NCBI GenBank assembly: GCA_030147065.1
Contig: JASLAP010000215.1
Coordinates: forward strand, 1-14,642
Source: Pseudonocardia sp.
GTDB taxonomy: Bacteria > Actinomycetota > Actinomycetes > Mycobacteriales > Pseudonocardiaceae
Direction of reading: 5' to 3'
Length of the DNA: 14,642 bases
The position numbers and the translations under genes are program-made. The first letter of the stretch is position 1. Every line of letters starts with the position of its first letter. Of the stretch, positions 1-6,690 are shown one piece after another. The notes under the pieces are model-generated. The model searched no databases. It was not told the origin of the DNA and was given only the letters and a program-made list of their open reading frames with translations.

Positions 1-218
1 GGTCGGGCTCAGCCTGAGCACCCGCAGCACCCCGGCCGACCGGGTGCTCACCCGCAGCGGGCTGGGCCGCGACCAGGTCGGTCAGCTCCTCCTCGGACAG
101 CTCGTCCTCGCCGACCGCGACCGACCAGCGGAACTCGGCGAGCTGCTCGCGGCCCAGCCCGCTGCGGGTGAGCACCCGGTCGGCCGGGGTGCTGCGGGTG
201 CTCAGGCTCAGCCCGACC
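1..218. repeat. Fold-back inverted repeat at left window end
   Basis: Bases 1-72 are the reverse complement of 147-218, with 71 of 72 pairs matching; the one mismatch is 10/209. The loop is 73-146. The repeat lies inside the helicase reading frame. Past about base 72, going leftwards, the predicted protein becomes an Ala/Gly/Pro/Gln-rich string unlike the helicase family. This looks like a chimeric inverted join at a contig end with a short match at the junction, as multiple-displacement amplification or misassembly produces. A natural repeat is less likely. Confidence 0.85.
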
Positions 219-1438
219 CGGCGGGCGCCGTCCCAGCCGGCCGGCAGCTGCACCCCGAACCCCGCCTCCAGCAGCAGCGCCGCCCCGGTGGTGAGGAACT
301 CGTGGGCGCCGTCCAGGTCGAGGTCCAGCCAGGCCGGGCGGGCCTCGCGCAGCGCCCGGGACACCGCCGGCAGCACCAGCGCGGCCCGGCCCAGCTCGGC
401 CAGCAGCAGCTCCTGCGGGTCGGCCAGCAGCCGGGCCGCCCGGCCGTCCCAGACGTGCTCGGCGGGCACCAGCAGGCTGGCGTCCTCGGTGGACTGCAGC
501 AGGAACTCCAGCACCCAGCGGGTGCCGTCGCCGGTCTGGTCCTGCGGGTCGTCGGCCGGGTCGGCCGGGTCGTGCAGGGTCTCGATCTCGGCCAGCCGGA
601 AGCAGGCTCGGCCGTGCACGGCGGTCGCCGTGCCGACCCGGTCCCACTCCGCCACGGCCTCGGCCAGTGCGTCCAGCTCCCGGCCCGTCGCGTCGACTCG
701 GGCGTCCGGGGTGAGCAGCGCGGCCAGCCAGGCCTCGGTGACCGGCAGTGTGCGCGGGGCCCGGCCGCGCCGGGGCGGGAGCAGCGACACCGGGGTGGCG
801 CTGCGGGCCAGCCGGTCGCGCACCGCGCTGTCGGTGAGCACGGCCAGCGCGTCGGCGAGCAGGGCGGCCGGATCGGCACCGGCGGTGTCGCGCGGACCGG
901 CCGCCTCCGCCCGCCCGACCGGCGGCAGTGCGGTGACCAGCGCGTCGAACGCCACCGCGTCCAGGCCCTGCACGATCGGCCGCCAGCGGGCCAGCGCCCC
1001 GCCCGGCCCCCGCTCCAGGGTCGGCAGCACCCGGCCGCGGGCGGCCAGGTCGTCGGCCAGCGCGGCCACCCGCCGCAGGTGGGCCACCGACGCGCCGTAG
1101 CGGGCCTCGTCGGCGGGGTCGTCCAGCTCGGCCGGGTCGACGACCAGGCCGGGCGCCGTCCAGGGCCGCAGCGCCGGGGCGCTGCGGCCCGGCGCGGCCG
1201 GCGTGCTGCGGACCAGCTCGGGGGAGGGGAGCGGGCCGCCGGTGCGGGAGGGCAGCAGCAGGGTCAGCGTGGTCGGCTTCCCCGGGTGCAGCCCGCCCAG
1301 CGCCGCCGCCGAGGCGGCGAACGGGTGCGGCCGCGCCGTGCGCAGCGCGCGCCCACCGCCGGTGGGCGGCCGGCTGCCGTCCTCGGCCCACAGCACCATC
1401 CCGCGACCGGGGGACCAGAGGGCGTGGACGGCGAGCAC
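1..1438 (-). CDS. helZ: HelZ-type SNF2/DEAD-box helicase, N-terminal part only (runs off the left end)
   Basis: This is the first part (479 codons in the window) of a large actinobacterial SNF2-family helicase. The conserved SF2 motor domains lie beyond the left edge, so only the N-terminal region and the SNF2-associated domain are present. The start is the GTG at 1438: it opens MLAVHALWSPGRG and then LWAED, a typical N-terminus for this family, whereas the ATG at 1399 would lose it. Around residues 300-330 the stretch WVLEFLLQSTEDASLLVPA is typical of the SNF2 helicase-associated domain. The frame has no stop. Residues from about 456 on, left of base 72, come from the fold-back repeat and are probably not real. 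The gene follows the GNAT gene on the same strand after 73 bp. The family is an SNF2-like ATPase; its cellular role is poorly defined. The symbol rests on family likeness only. Confidence 0.82.
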   Translation of the reverse strand, partial: MLAVHALWSPGRGMVLWAEDGSRPPTGGGRALRTARPHPFAASAAALGGLHPGKPTTLTLLLPSRTGGPLPSPELVRSTPAAPGRSAPALRPWTAPGLVVDPAELDDPADEARYGASVAHLRRVAALADDLAARGRVLPTLERGPGGALARWRPIVQGLDAVAFDALVTALPPVGRAEAAGPRDTAGADPAALLADALAVLTDSAVRDRLARSATPVSLLPPRRGRAPRTLPVTEAWLAALLTPDARVDATGRELDALAEAVAEWDRVGTATAVHGRACFRLAEIETLHDPADPADDPQDQTGDGTRWVLEFLLQSTEDASLLVPAEHVWDGRAARLLADPQELLLAELGRAALVLPAVSRALREARPAWLDLDLDGAHEFLTTGAALLLEAGFGVQLPAGWDGARRVGLSLSTRSTPADRVLTRSGLGREQLAEFRWSVAVGEDELSEEELTDLVAAQPAAGEHPVGRGAAGAQAEPD

Positions 1439-1444
1439 CCGACC

Positions 1445-1450
1445 AGCCTA
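1445..1450 (-). promoter_or_regulatory. Candidate -10 element of a leaderless promoter for the helicase gene
   Basis: The minus strand reads TAGGCT, then six bases (GGTCGG), then the GTG start at 1438. A TANNNT hexamer 6-7 bp before a start codon without a Shine-Dalgarno sequence is the usual pattern of actinobacterial leaderless transcripts. I see no convincing -35 box. The tipA-like gene shows nearly the same layout. Confidence 0.4.
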
Positions 1451-1464
1451 CGAACCTGGTCCGA

Positions 1465-1480
1465 CGGTCCGCGCGGACCG
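1465..1480. terminator. Perfect 16-bp palindrome between the GNAT and helicase genes
   Basis: CGGTCCGCGCGGACCG is a perfect palindrome that can fold as a 6-bp stem with a GCGC loop. It lies about 30 bp after the GNAT stop codon and just upstream of the candidate helicase -10. It may end pirin-GNAT transcription or act as an operator. There is no U tract, so the terminator reading is tentative. Confidence 0.35.
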
Positions 1481-1511
1481 GTGCCCGCCCGTCGCCGGTC
1501 GGGCCGTGGAG

Positions 1512-1793
1512 CTAGTCGACCAGGTCGGCGTAGTCGGCGTGGCGCTCGATCCAGCCCTTGACGAACGGGCAGACCGGCACCACCCGCAGGCCGCGCTCGC
1601 GGGAGCTGTCCAGCGCGGCCCGCACCAGCACCCCGCCCAGCCCCCGGCCCTCGTACGCGTCGTCGATCTCGGTGTGCAGGAACACGATCCGGTCGCCGCG
1701 CAGCCGGTAGGCGGCCAACCCGGCCCGCTCGCCGTCGACCAGCATCTCGAACCGCCGCGCCTCCGGCACGTCCACGACCCGCTGCTCGCTCAT
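1512..1793 (-). CDS. Small GNAT-like N-acetyltransferase (Acetyltransf_CG/NATD1 type)
   Basis: This is a 93-residue protein of the short GCN5-related acetyltransferase type found in many bacteria and in human NATD1. Residues 14-33 hold the FEML-x8-AAYRL strand pattern, 36-45 read RIVFLHTEID, and 46-55 read AYEGRGLGGV, which carries the acetyl-CoA pyrophosphate-binding loop. The end, PFVKGWIERHADY at about residues 76-88, is characteristic of the subfamily. Full-length members are about 90-110 residues, so it looks intact. The ATG overlaps the TGA of the pirin gene by 4 nt (ATGA), and GGGAG lies 8 bp upstream, so the two are probably translationally coupled. The acetyl acceptor is unknown. Confidence 0.85.
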   Translation of the reverse strand: MSEQRVVDVPEARRFEMLVDGERAGLAAYRLRGDRIVFLHTEIDDAYEGRGLGGVLVRAALDSSRERGLRVVPVCPFVKGWIERHADYADLVD

Positions 1794-2785
1794 GACCGCG
1801 CTCCCGTCTCGCCGCCCTGCCCGCCGTGCGGGACGTGGGTCGCCGGTACCACGCCCAGCCGGCCGCCCTGGTAGTCCTCGAACGCGGAGAGCACCTCGGC
1901 GCGGGTGTTCATCACGAACGGCCCGGCCCAGGCGACCGGCTCGCCGATCGGCCGCCCGCCCAGCACGACCACGTCCAGCCCGTCCAGCCGGGACTCCTGG
2001 GTGCGGTCGGCGGTGACGGTGATCGCGTCCCCCGGCCCGAACAGGGCGGCCTGGCCGGTCCGGACCGGCCGCCCGGCCGCGCCCACCAAGCCGCGCCCGG
2101 ACAACACGTAGACCAGGGCGTTGAAGTCGGGGCGCCAGGGCAGCCGCAGCCGGGCCCCGGGCGCGAGCGTGGCGTGCATCATCGCCATCGGGGTGCGGGT
2201 CGAGCCCGGTCCGGCGTGCCCGGCCAGCTCGCCGGCGATCACCCGGATCAGCGCGCCGCCGTCGGCCGAGGTCAGCAGGGCCGACTCGGCGGCCCGCAGG
2301 TCCTGGTACTTCGGCTCCACCCACTTGTCCGCGGCCGGCAGGTTCACCCACAGCTGCAGGCCGTGGAACAGCCCGCCGCTGACCACCAGCTGCTCGGGCG
2401 GGCGCTCGATGTGCAGCAGCCCCGACCCGGCGGTCATCCACTGGGTGTCGCCGTTGGTGATCACCCCACCGCCGCCGTGCGAGTCGGCGTGCTCGAAGGT
2501 GCCGTCGATGATGTAGGTGACGGTCTCGAACCCGCGGTGCGGGTGCCACGGGGTGCCCTTGGGCTCGCCGGGCGCGTACTCGACCTCACCCATCTGGTCC
2601 ATCATCAGGAACGGGTCCAGGTCGCGCAGGCCGATCCCGGCGAAGGCCCGGCGCACCGGGAAGCCCTCGCCCTCGAACCCGGTCGGCGCGGTGCTGACCG
2701 ACCGGACCGGGCGGTCGACGGCCGCCGCGTCCGGCTCGGGGACGCGGGGCAGGACGGTCACGTCGGGAACGGTCACCGCGGGCAT
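1790..2785 (-). CDS. Pirin family protein (bicupin)
   Basis: This 331-residue pirin is an iron-binding bicupin. Some members have quercetin dioxygenase activity and others act in redox regulation; which applies here cannot be told from sequence. The N-terminal cupin has HPHRGFETVTY, with likely metal ligands H81 and H83, and LLHIERP, supplying H125 and E127, so the four-residue iron site is complete. The C-terminal cupin covers about residues 195-310. The start is the ATG at 2785 because GAGGAGG stands 6 bp before it; a TTG 30 bp upstream (2815) is in frame but has no such site. The gene overlaps the GNAT gene by 4 nt and is separated from the upstream MBL gene by a strong hairpin, so it likely has its own promoter. 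Confidence 0.92.
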   Translation of the reverse strand: MPAVTVPDVTVLPRVPEPDAAAVDRPVRSVSTAPTGFEGEGFPVRRAFAGIGLRDLDPFLMMDQMGEVEYAPGEPKGTPWHPHRGFETVTYIIDGTFEHADSHGGGGVITNGDTQWMTAGSGLLHIERPPEQLVVSGGLFHGLQLWVNLPAADKWVEPKYQDLRAAESALLTSADGGALIRVIAGELAGHAGPGSTRTPMAMMHATLAPGARLRLPWRPDFNALVYVLSGRGLVGAAGRPVRTGQAALFGPGDAITVTADRTQESRLDGLDVVVLGGRPIGEPVAWAGPFVMNTRAEVLSAFEDYQGGRLGVVPATHVPHGGQGGETGARS

Positions 2786-2801
2786 GGAAGCCCTCCTCGG
2801 A

Positions 2802-2817
2802 AGTTGATGTGACAACT
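2802..2817. promoter_or_regulatory. Short inverted repeat upstream of pirin (candidate operator)
   Basis: The minus strand carries AGTTG-TCACAT-CAACT, with 5-bp arms and a 6-bp centre, about 17 bp before the pirin ATG and touching the Shine-Dalgarno region. The shape resembles MarR-family operators of the AGTTG-N-CAACT kind. No MarR gene is in the window, so the assignment is inference from spacing and symmetry alone. Confidence 0.35.
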
Positions 2818-2858
2818 ACCAGGCTGAACCGCGCCGGCCCTCCGTTTCTTCCCACCGG

Positions 2859-2905
2859 GGTCGTGCGTGGAAAACGGTGTTCCGGCACTGTTTCCGCGCA
2901 CGACC
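2859..2905. terminator. Strong hairpin terminator after the MBL hydrolase gene
   Basis: Arms 2859-2879 and 2886-2905 pair along about 20 bp with a single bulged A and G-U wobbles, closing on a 6-nt loop (TTCCGG). The stem begins one base after the MBL stop codon on the minus strand. There is no U-rich tail, which is common in high-GC actinobacteria. It should end the four-gene cassette before pirin. Its outer stem, GGTCGTGCG, matches the hairpin at 10161-10203. Confidence 0.7.
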
Positions 2906-2906
2906 T

Positions 2907-3632
2907 CTAGTCGGGGATGCGGTGGGCGTTGCGGGACAGGAACGAGCGCAGCACCTCGCGGGCGCCGTCGCGGATCTCCGGCCCGTGGGTGAAGGCGGCC
3001 CGGTCGTACTCCAGCTCGCCGAGCACGTGCGCGGTGCGCCGGCAGAGCCGGAAGTCCGAGCACGGCGGCTTGGGCGAGTGGCGCAGGCCGAGCACGTTGA
3101 ACAGGGCGTCGCCGGTGATCAGCGTGGCGGTCGGCTCGTGCACCAGGGAGATGTGGCCGGGGGAGTGGCCGGGGGTGGCGACCACCCGCAGCCCGCCGGC
3201 GGCCGGGACCACCTGGCCGTCGGTCAGCCGCTCGCCGACCGCGACGGCCGGGAACTCCCCGCCGCCGAACCGGGCCATCAGCCGCCCGGCCGTGATCGAG
3301 CTGTCCGGGGGCGGGTTCTTCCCGGCCTCGACGAAGTCGGCGTCGGCCTCGTGCACGGCCACCGGCGCACCGGTCGCGCCGGCCATCTCGGCGGCCCCGC
3401 CGGCGTGGTCGGGGTGGGCGTGGGTGAGCACGATCCGCTGCACGTCCGACGGGTGCTTCCCGATCGCGGCCAACCCGGCGACGATCCTCGGCGGCGCCTT
3501 GCGGACCCCGCAGTCGACGAGGGTGACCGAGCCGTCGTCGTCGACCAGGGCGAAGGAGTTGATCATCGAGGAGCCCGTGGTCGGGATGCGGAACACCCCG
3601 GGGGCGAGCGCGATGGCGGGCGGGGAGGCCAT
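2907..3632 (-). CDS. Metallo-beta-lactamase fold hydrolase
   Basis: This 241-residue MBL-fold enzyme carries the complete dinuclear metal site: H71-A-H73-P-D75-H76 in THAHPDHAGG, H156 in TPGHSPGH, D175 in ITGDALF and H216 near the C-terminus. That pattern and length fit the broad glyoxalase II/lactonase-like group rather than a true beta-lactamase, so hydrolysis of a thioester, lactone or similar ester is plausible; the substrate is not readable from sequence. The ATG at 3632 starts 11 bp after the stop of the alpha/beta hydrolase gene, so it is the last gene of the cassette and followed at once by a hairpin. Only a weak AGGG stands upstream, which suggests translational coupling. Confidence 0.9.
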   Translation of the reverse strand: MASPPAIALAPGVFRIPTTGSSMINSFALVDDDGSVTLVDCGVRKAPPRIVAGLAAIGKHPSDVQRIVLTHAHPDHAGGAAEMAGATGAPVAVHEADADFVEAGKNPPPDSSITAGRLMARFGGGEFPAVAVGERLTDGQVVPAAGGLRVVATPGHSPGHISLVHEPTATLITGDALFNVLGLRHSPKPPCSDFRLCRRTAHVLGELEYDRAAFTHGPEIRDGAREVLRSFLSRNAHRIPD

Positions 3633-3643
3633 GGTCGGCGACC

Positions 3644-4426
3644 CTAGCGGTTGGCCGGGGCCGTCCACGCACTCACGCAGCGGACGACCGCCGCGGTGGT
3701 CTCCTCGGGACGCTCCAGGTGCGGGGCGTGCCCGCAGCCGAGCACCAGCAGCTCGACCGGGCCCCGGGCCGCGTCGCGGACGGCCTCGACGTGCACCAGC
3801 GAGCCGTACGGGTCGGCCGTGCCCTGCACCGCGAGCACCGGGCAGGTGATCCCGGGCAGCTCCGGGCGCAGGTCCCAGTCGCGGAACTCCGCGGAGAGCC
3901 AGACGTCGTTCCAGCCGCGGAAGGCGGCGTCCGGGTGGCGGTGGTGGCGGGCCATCCGGGTGCGCAGGTCGCCGTGGTCGAACGCCTCCCGGGCCCGCTC
4001 GATCTCCCGCAGCCCGGACTCCTCCGCGATCACGTGCGGGGCCAGCACCACCAGCCCGGCGACCGGGTCCGGGCCGGCCCCGTGCAGCAGGGCGATCGAC
4101 CCGCCGTCGCTGTGGCCGACCAGCACCGGGCGCTGCAGGCCGAGCGCGGCGCGCAGGGCGGGCACGACGACCGCGGCCTCGTCGTGCATGAACCGCGCGG
4201 TCCGCGGCTCCGGAGGTGGGTCGGAGGCGCCGTGGCCGAGCCGGGAGTAGGCGACGGTGCGGCAGCCGGTGGCCGCGGCGATCCGGGCCGGGAACCCGCG
4301 CCACAGCCCGACCGATCCCAGGCCCTCGTGCAGGAACAGCAGCGGGGGACGGTCCGGATCGCCGGGGACGTCCTGGTACTCGACCCGGCCGCCGGGCACC
4401 TCGACCGTCGGCGGGGTGGAGGGCAC
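3644..4426 (-). CDS. Alpha/beta-fold hydrolase
   Basis: This 260-residue protein has the alpha/beta hydrolase plan. The oxyanion-side motif FLHEGLGS is at 31-38, the nucleophile elbow GHSDGG puts Ser106 at its tip, the acid is probably D205 in QGTADPYG, and the base is His233 in CGHAPHLE. No signal peptide or membrane segment is visible, so it should be cytosolic. It probably cleaves a carboxylic ester, lactone or amide; the family is too broad to name the substrate. The GTG at 4426 lies 9 bp after the stop of the second DUF998 gene, and the MBL gene follows 11 bp after its own stop. Two hydrolases in a row behind two membrane proteins suggest stepwise processing of one compound, which is inference. 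Confidence 0.9.
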   Translation of the reverse strand: MPSTPPTVEVPGGRVEYQDVPGDPDRPPLLFLHEGLGSVGLWRGFPARIAAATGCRTVAYSRLGHGASDPPPEPRTARFMHDEAAVVVPALRAALGLQRPVLVGHSDGGSIALLHGAGPDPVAGLVVLAPHVIAEESGLREIERAREAFDHGDLRTRMARHHRHPDAAFRGWNDVWLSAEFRDWDLRPELPGITCPVLAVQGTADPYGSLVHVEAVRDAARGPVELLVLGCGHAPHLERPEETTAAVVRCVSAWTAPANR

Positions 4427-4435
4427 CCCCTGAAC

Positions 4436-5143
4436 CTAGCCGTCGGCCCCGCCGTGCCCGGCTTGCCTCCAGTTCGCCGGGGTGGGCCGCCGTCCGGCTG
4501 GGTGCTTGCTGTGGTGTCGGAACAGGTGTGCGCCGAGGACGCTGAAGTAGCCGAACCCGACGGTGATGCTGATCCGTTGCCACAGGCCGTGGTAGTTGCC
4601 GGTCTGGGTGTCGGCGTCGTACTGGGCGACGGCCACGAGCAGCGTGGTCATCGCCAGGACCGCGCTCGCGGTCGAGTACCACATCCAGACCCACTGCCTG
4701 TCGGCCAGGAAGCGGGCGGCGAGCACGAGCATGGCGAGGGTCATGACCGTCCACGTGGGAAACAGGTTCGCGTCGTGGATGAGACTGCGCAGGGTGGGGT
4801 CGGCGGTGCCGGTGCTCCCGGGCGGGTAGCCCGGTTTCGGGTCGGCGACGAACGCGCCGGCCACCACCAACCCCAGCCCGAACAGTCCGACGAGCACCGG
4901 GGCCGCGACCGCGGCGCGGCCGTGCCGGAGCGCGTCGCGCAATCCGAAGGCGAAGCAGATCGTGAGCCCGCCGGCGGTGACGAAGTTGGCGATCATCAAC
5001 CAGCCGTGGTCCCCGTTGGCGAGTTCGCTGCCGAAGTGGTGCAGCGGGTCGTAGCCGGGGCGGGTCAGGCCGTCGAGCAGCAGCACGACGACGTACAGCC
5101 CCGGTCCCAGGCCGGCGAGGAGCAGGAGCTTGGTACGCGTCAT
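4436..5143 (-). CDS. DUF998-type membrane protein, second of a pair
   Basis: This is a 235-residue integral membrane protein with about six hydrophobic helices, near 7-25, 49-68, 80-100, 128-146, 152-172 and 188-206, and a basic, Pro-containing tail. GAFVADPKPG at about 96-105 and IHDANLFPTW at about 122-131 line up with the GAFPTDP and IHAVAGI segments of the neighbouring protein, so the two look like diverged members of one family, here called DUF998. No biochemical function is established for the family as far as I know. The ATG overlaps the upstream gene's TGA by 4 nt and has GGAG 9 bp upstream. Short hydrophilic loops and no binding domain argue for a compact bundle, perhaps pairing with its neighbour. 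Confidence 0.78.
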   Translation of the reverse strand: MTRTKLLLLAGLGPGLYVVVLLLDGLTRPGYDPLHHFGSELANGDHGWLMIANFVTAGGLTICFAFGLRDALRHGRAAVAAPVLVGLFGLGLVVAGAFVADPKPGYPPGSTGTADPTLRSLIHDANLFPTWTVMTLAMLVLAARFLADRQWVWMWYSTASAVLAMTTLLVAVAQYDADTQTGNYHGLWQRISITVGFGYFSVLGAHLFRHHSKHPAGRRPTPANWRQAGHGGADG

Positions 5144-5742
5144 GCCGGCCGCTCCGGGGCCGGGGCGCGGCGGACGCTGACGGCGAGGGCGAGCAGCCAG
5201 ACGATGAACGCCACGACCATGAGCCGCTCGCCGAGGCCGGTGGCGGAGCGGCTGGCGAACAGGCCGCCGAGCTGGTTGTCGAGGATGCCGGTCGCCCAGA
5301 AGAGCACGTAGCCCGCCGGCGGCACGACCGCGAGTCGACGCAGCCACGGCGTCTGTGTTGCCGTGGCGACCGGGCGGGTGAGCAGCAGTGCGGCGAGGGT
5401 GAAGCAGGTGAAGGAGAGAATGCCCGCGACGGCGTGGATCGTGCCGGCGGTGGTGACGAACCGCGGGTCGGTGGGGTCGATGGGATCGGTCGGGAAGGCG
5501 CCGGCCACGACCATGCCGAGCCCGGCGACGGCGAGCGAGGCGAGGCCGACGCGTGGCCGCCGCGACGGCGGCAGGATCGCGGTGACCGCCACGGTGAGGG
5601 CGAGGGTGCCCAGACCGAACGCCAGCCCGGCGAAGCTGAGCAGCGACCCGTGCGGCCCCAGGACGTACTCGCTGACGGTGGTGCTGACCGGATCCCGGCC
5701 CGGGTCCAGGACGTGCAGGACCGCGACCAGCGCGACGAACAC
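5140..5742 (-). CDS. DUF998-type membrane protein, first of a pair
   Basis: This 200-residue membrane protein heads the cassette. Family-like features are DPVSTTVSEYVLGPHGS at about 17-33, GAFPTDPID at 81-89 and IHAVAGILSF at 102-111. Hydrophobic segments lie near 1-12, 35-56, 66-84, 100-122, 138-154 and 174-190. The GTG at 5742 is the only standard start before an in-frame TAG just upstream, and GGGAG lies 5 bp before it; the first helix is short, so a non-canonical earlier start (a CTG 30 bp upstream) is conceivable. It is transcribed away from the divergent tetR, with the candidate operator about 75 bp upstream, so repression by that regulator is likely. Function unknown. Confidence 0.78.
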   Translation of the reverse strand: MFVALVAVLHVLDPGRDPVSTTVSEYVLGPHGSLLSFAGLAFGLGTLALTVAVTAILPPSRRPRVGLASLAVAGLGMVVAGAFPTDPIDPTDPRFVTTAGTIHAVAGILSFTCFTLAALLLTRPVATATQTPWLRRLAVVPPAGYVLFWATGILDNQLGGLFASRSATGLGERLMVVAFIVWLLALAVSVRRAPAPERPA

Positions 5743-6001
5743 GAGGACTCCCGCCCTTCCCGTGCTCGCCAGCGTCGCGGCGTCCCGATGTCCGCCGGTA
5801 TCGAGCTTCGCCGTGCACTACAGTGTAGACACAAACTACGGTGTAGACACCCGCGGGGGCGAATTCGTCCCCTTCGCACGGGACGGCGTGGGACACCCCT
5901 ACCACCGGCCAGTACGTGTCCGAGGTGAGAGACTCGGCACGCCCTGCGCGGCGGCCCCGGCGGGCACCCCGCCGACCAGCAGCACCCCGAGGAACCGCCC
6001 G
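5743..6001. promoter_or_regulatory. Divergent intergenic region between the DUF998 cassette and tetR
   Basis: This 259-bp stretch separates the two divergent units. It holds the tandem operator at 5817-5850; a candidate minus-strand -10, TACACT, at 5822-5827 inside the first operator half; a small CCGAG/CTCGG hairpin at 5920-5937 in what would be the tetR leader; and the tetR Shine-Dalgarno sequence GAGGAA at 5989-5994. I see no convincing coding sequence. Confidence 0.6.
5817..5850. promoter_or_regulatory. Tandem TetR-type operator
   Basis: Two 16-bp direct repeats of the form ACTAC(A/G)GTGTAGACAC lie at 5817-5832 and 5835-5850, 18 bp apart start to start, differing at one base. The core of the first, CTACAGTGTAG, is an inverted repeat with 5-bp arms around one central base; the second keeps 4-bp arms. 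Short palindromes of this kind between a tetR gene and a divergent operon are typical TetR-family binding sites. The site overlaps the likely promoter of the DUF998 operon. Confidence 0.7.
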
Positions 6002-6676
6002 TTGCCTGACCGACCTCCTGAACCCGGGAACGACGACCGGCCACGCCGGTCGCGACCGGTCGCGCCGACCAGACCGACGCTGAGCCGTGAGTACATCGCC
6101 GTCGTGGCCCTGGCCCTCGTCGACGACATCGGGCGGGACAAGTTCTCGATGCGCAAGCTCGGCGCCGAACTCGGCGTCGACCCGATGGCCGTCTACCGGT
6201 ACTTCACCGACCAGGAAGCGCTCTTCGACGGCATCGCCGAATCGCTCTTCACCGAGTTCGACGTCGACACCCTGCCCTGGCACGGCCCCTGGCGCGACCT
6301 GGCCGAGCAGTACACCCGCCGGATGCGGGACACGCTGCTCGCCCACCCGCACGCGGTCACCATCTTCGCCACCCGCCCGGTCCGCTCACCGGCAGCCATC
6401 GACGCCGGGAACCGCATGGTCGAACTCATGGTTCAGGCCGGCTTCACCCCCGGCCGCGCCCTGCAGGTCCTCCGTTGCCTGCGCGAGTTCACCATCGGCC
6501 ACGCCCTCAGCCTGGCGGTCCTCCGACTCGGTGGCGAACCCCGCAGCAGGAAGCCACCACCGGACTCGCCGGACTACAACCTGCTCGCCCGAGGTGCCGG
6601 CGACGCCGGCCACGACGACCACTTCGATCTCGGCCTCACCGCCATGCTCGACAGCTTCGCCCACCTGGTCAGCTGA
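6002..6676 (+). CDS. TetR family transcriptional regulator
   Basis: This 224-residue one-component regulator has an N-terminal TetR DNA-binding domain: helices from about residue 28, with the helix-turn-helix at about 47-67 (FSMRKLGAELGVDPMAVYRYF). A ligand-binding and dimerisation domain follows, resembling that of tetracycline-repressor-like members. The start is a TTG at 6002 with GAGGAA 7 bp upstream; it gives a charged, Pro-rich extension of about 25 residues before the HTH. No ATG or GTG starts a sensible protein there. It is divergent from the four-gene cassette, and the tandem palindromes between them are the obvious target, so it probably represses the cassette and itself until a ligand, perhaps the cassette's substrate, binds. 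Confidence 0.88.
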   Translation: MPDRPPEPGNDDRPRRSRPVAPTRPTLSREYIAVVALALVDDIGRDKFSMRKLGAELGVDPMAVYRYFTDQEALFDGIAESLFTEFDVDTLPWHGPWRDLAEQYTRRMRDTLLAHPHAVTIFATRPVRSPAAIDAGNRMVELMVQAGFTPGRALQVLRCLREFTIGHALSLAVLRLGGEPRSRKPPPDSPDYNLLARGAGDAGHDDHFDLGLTAMLDSFAHLVS

Positions 6677-6690
6677 ACCCGGCCGACGTG

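Noticed and set aside
48..1391. Alternative open frames on both strands across the helicase gene
   Set aside because: They are Arg/Ala/Gln-rich shadows; the frame from the GTG at 1438 has the family-like N-terminus and SNF2-associated segment.
5817..5850. Start of a CRISPR-like or phage attachment repeat
   Set aside because: Only two units, 2 bp apart, with palindromic cores beside tetR; an operator explains it fully.
2907..6044. A 1045-codon open frame on the minus strand that would fuse several proteins
   Set aside because: Only its last 241 codons (the MBL hydrolase) make a recognisable protein; the rest is an Arg/Pro/Ser-rich shadow of the alpha/beta hydrolase, DUF998 and tetR genes.
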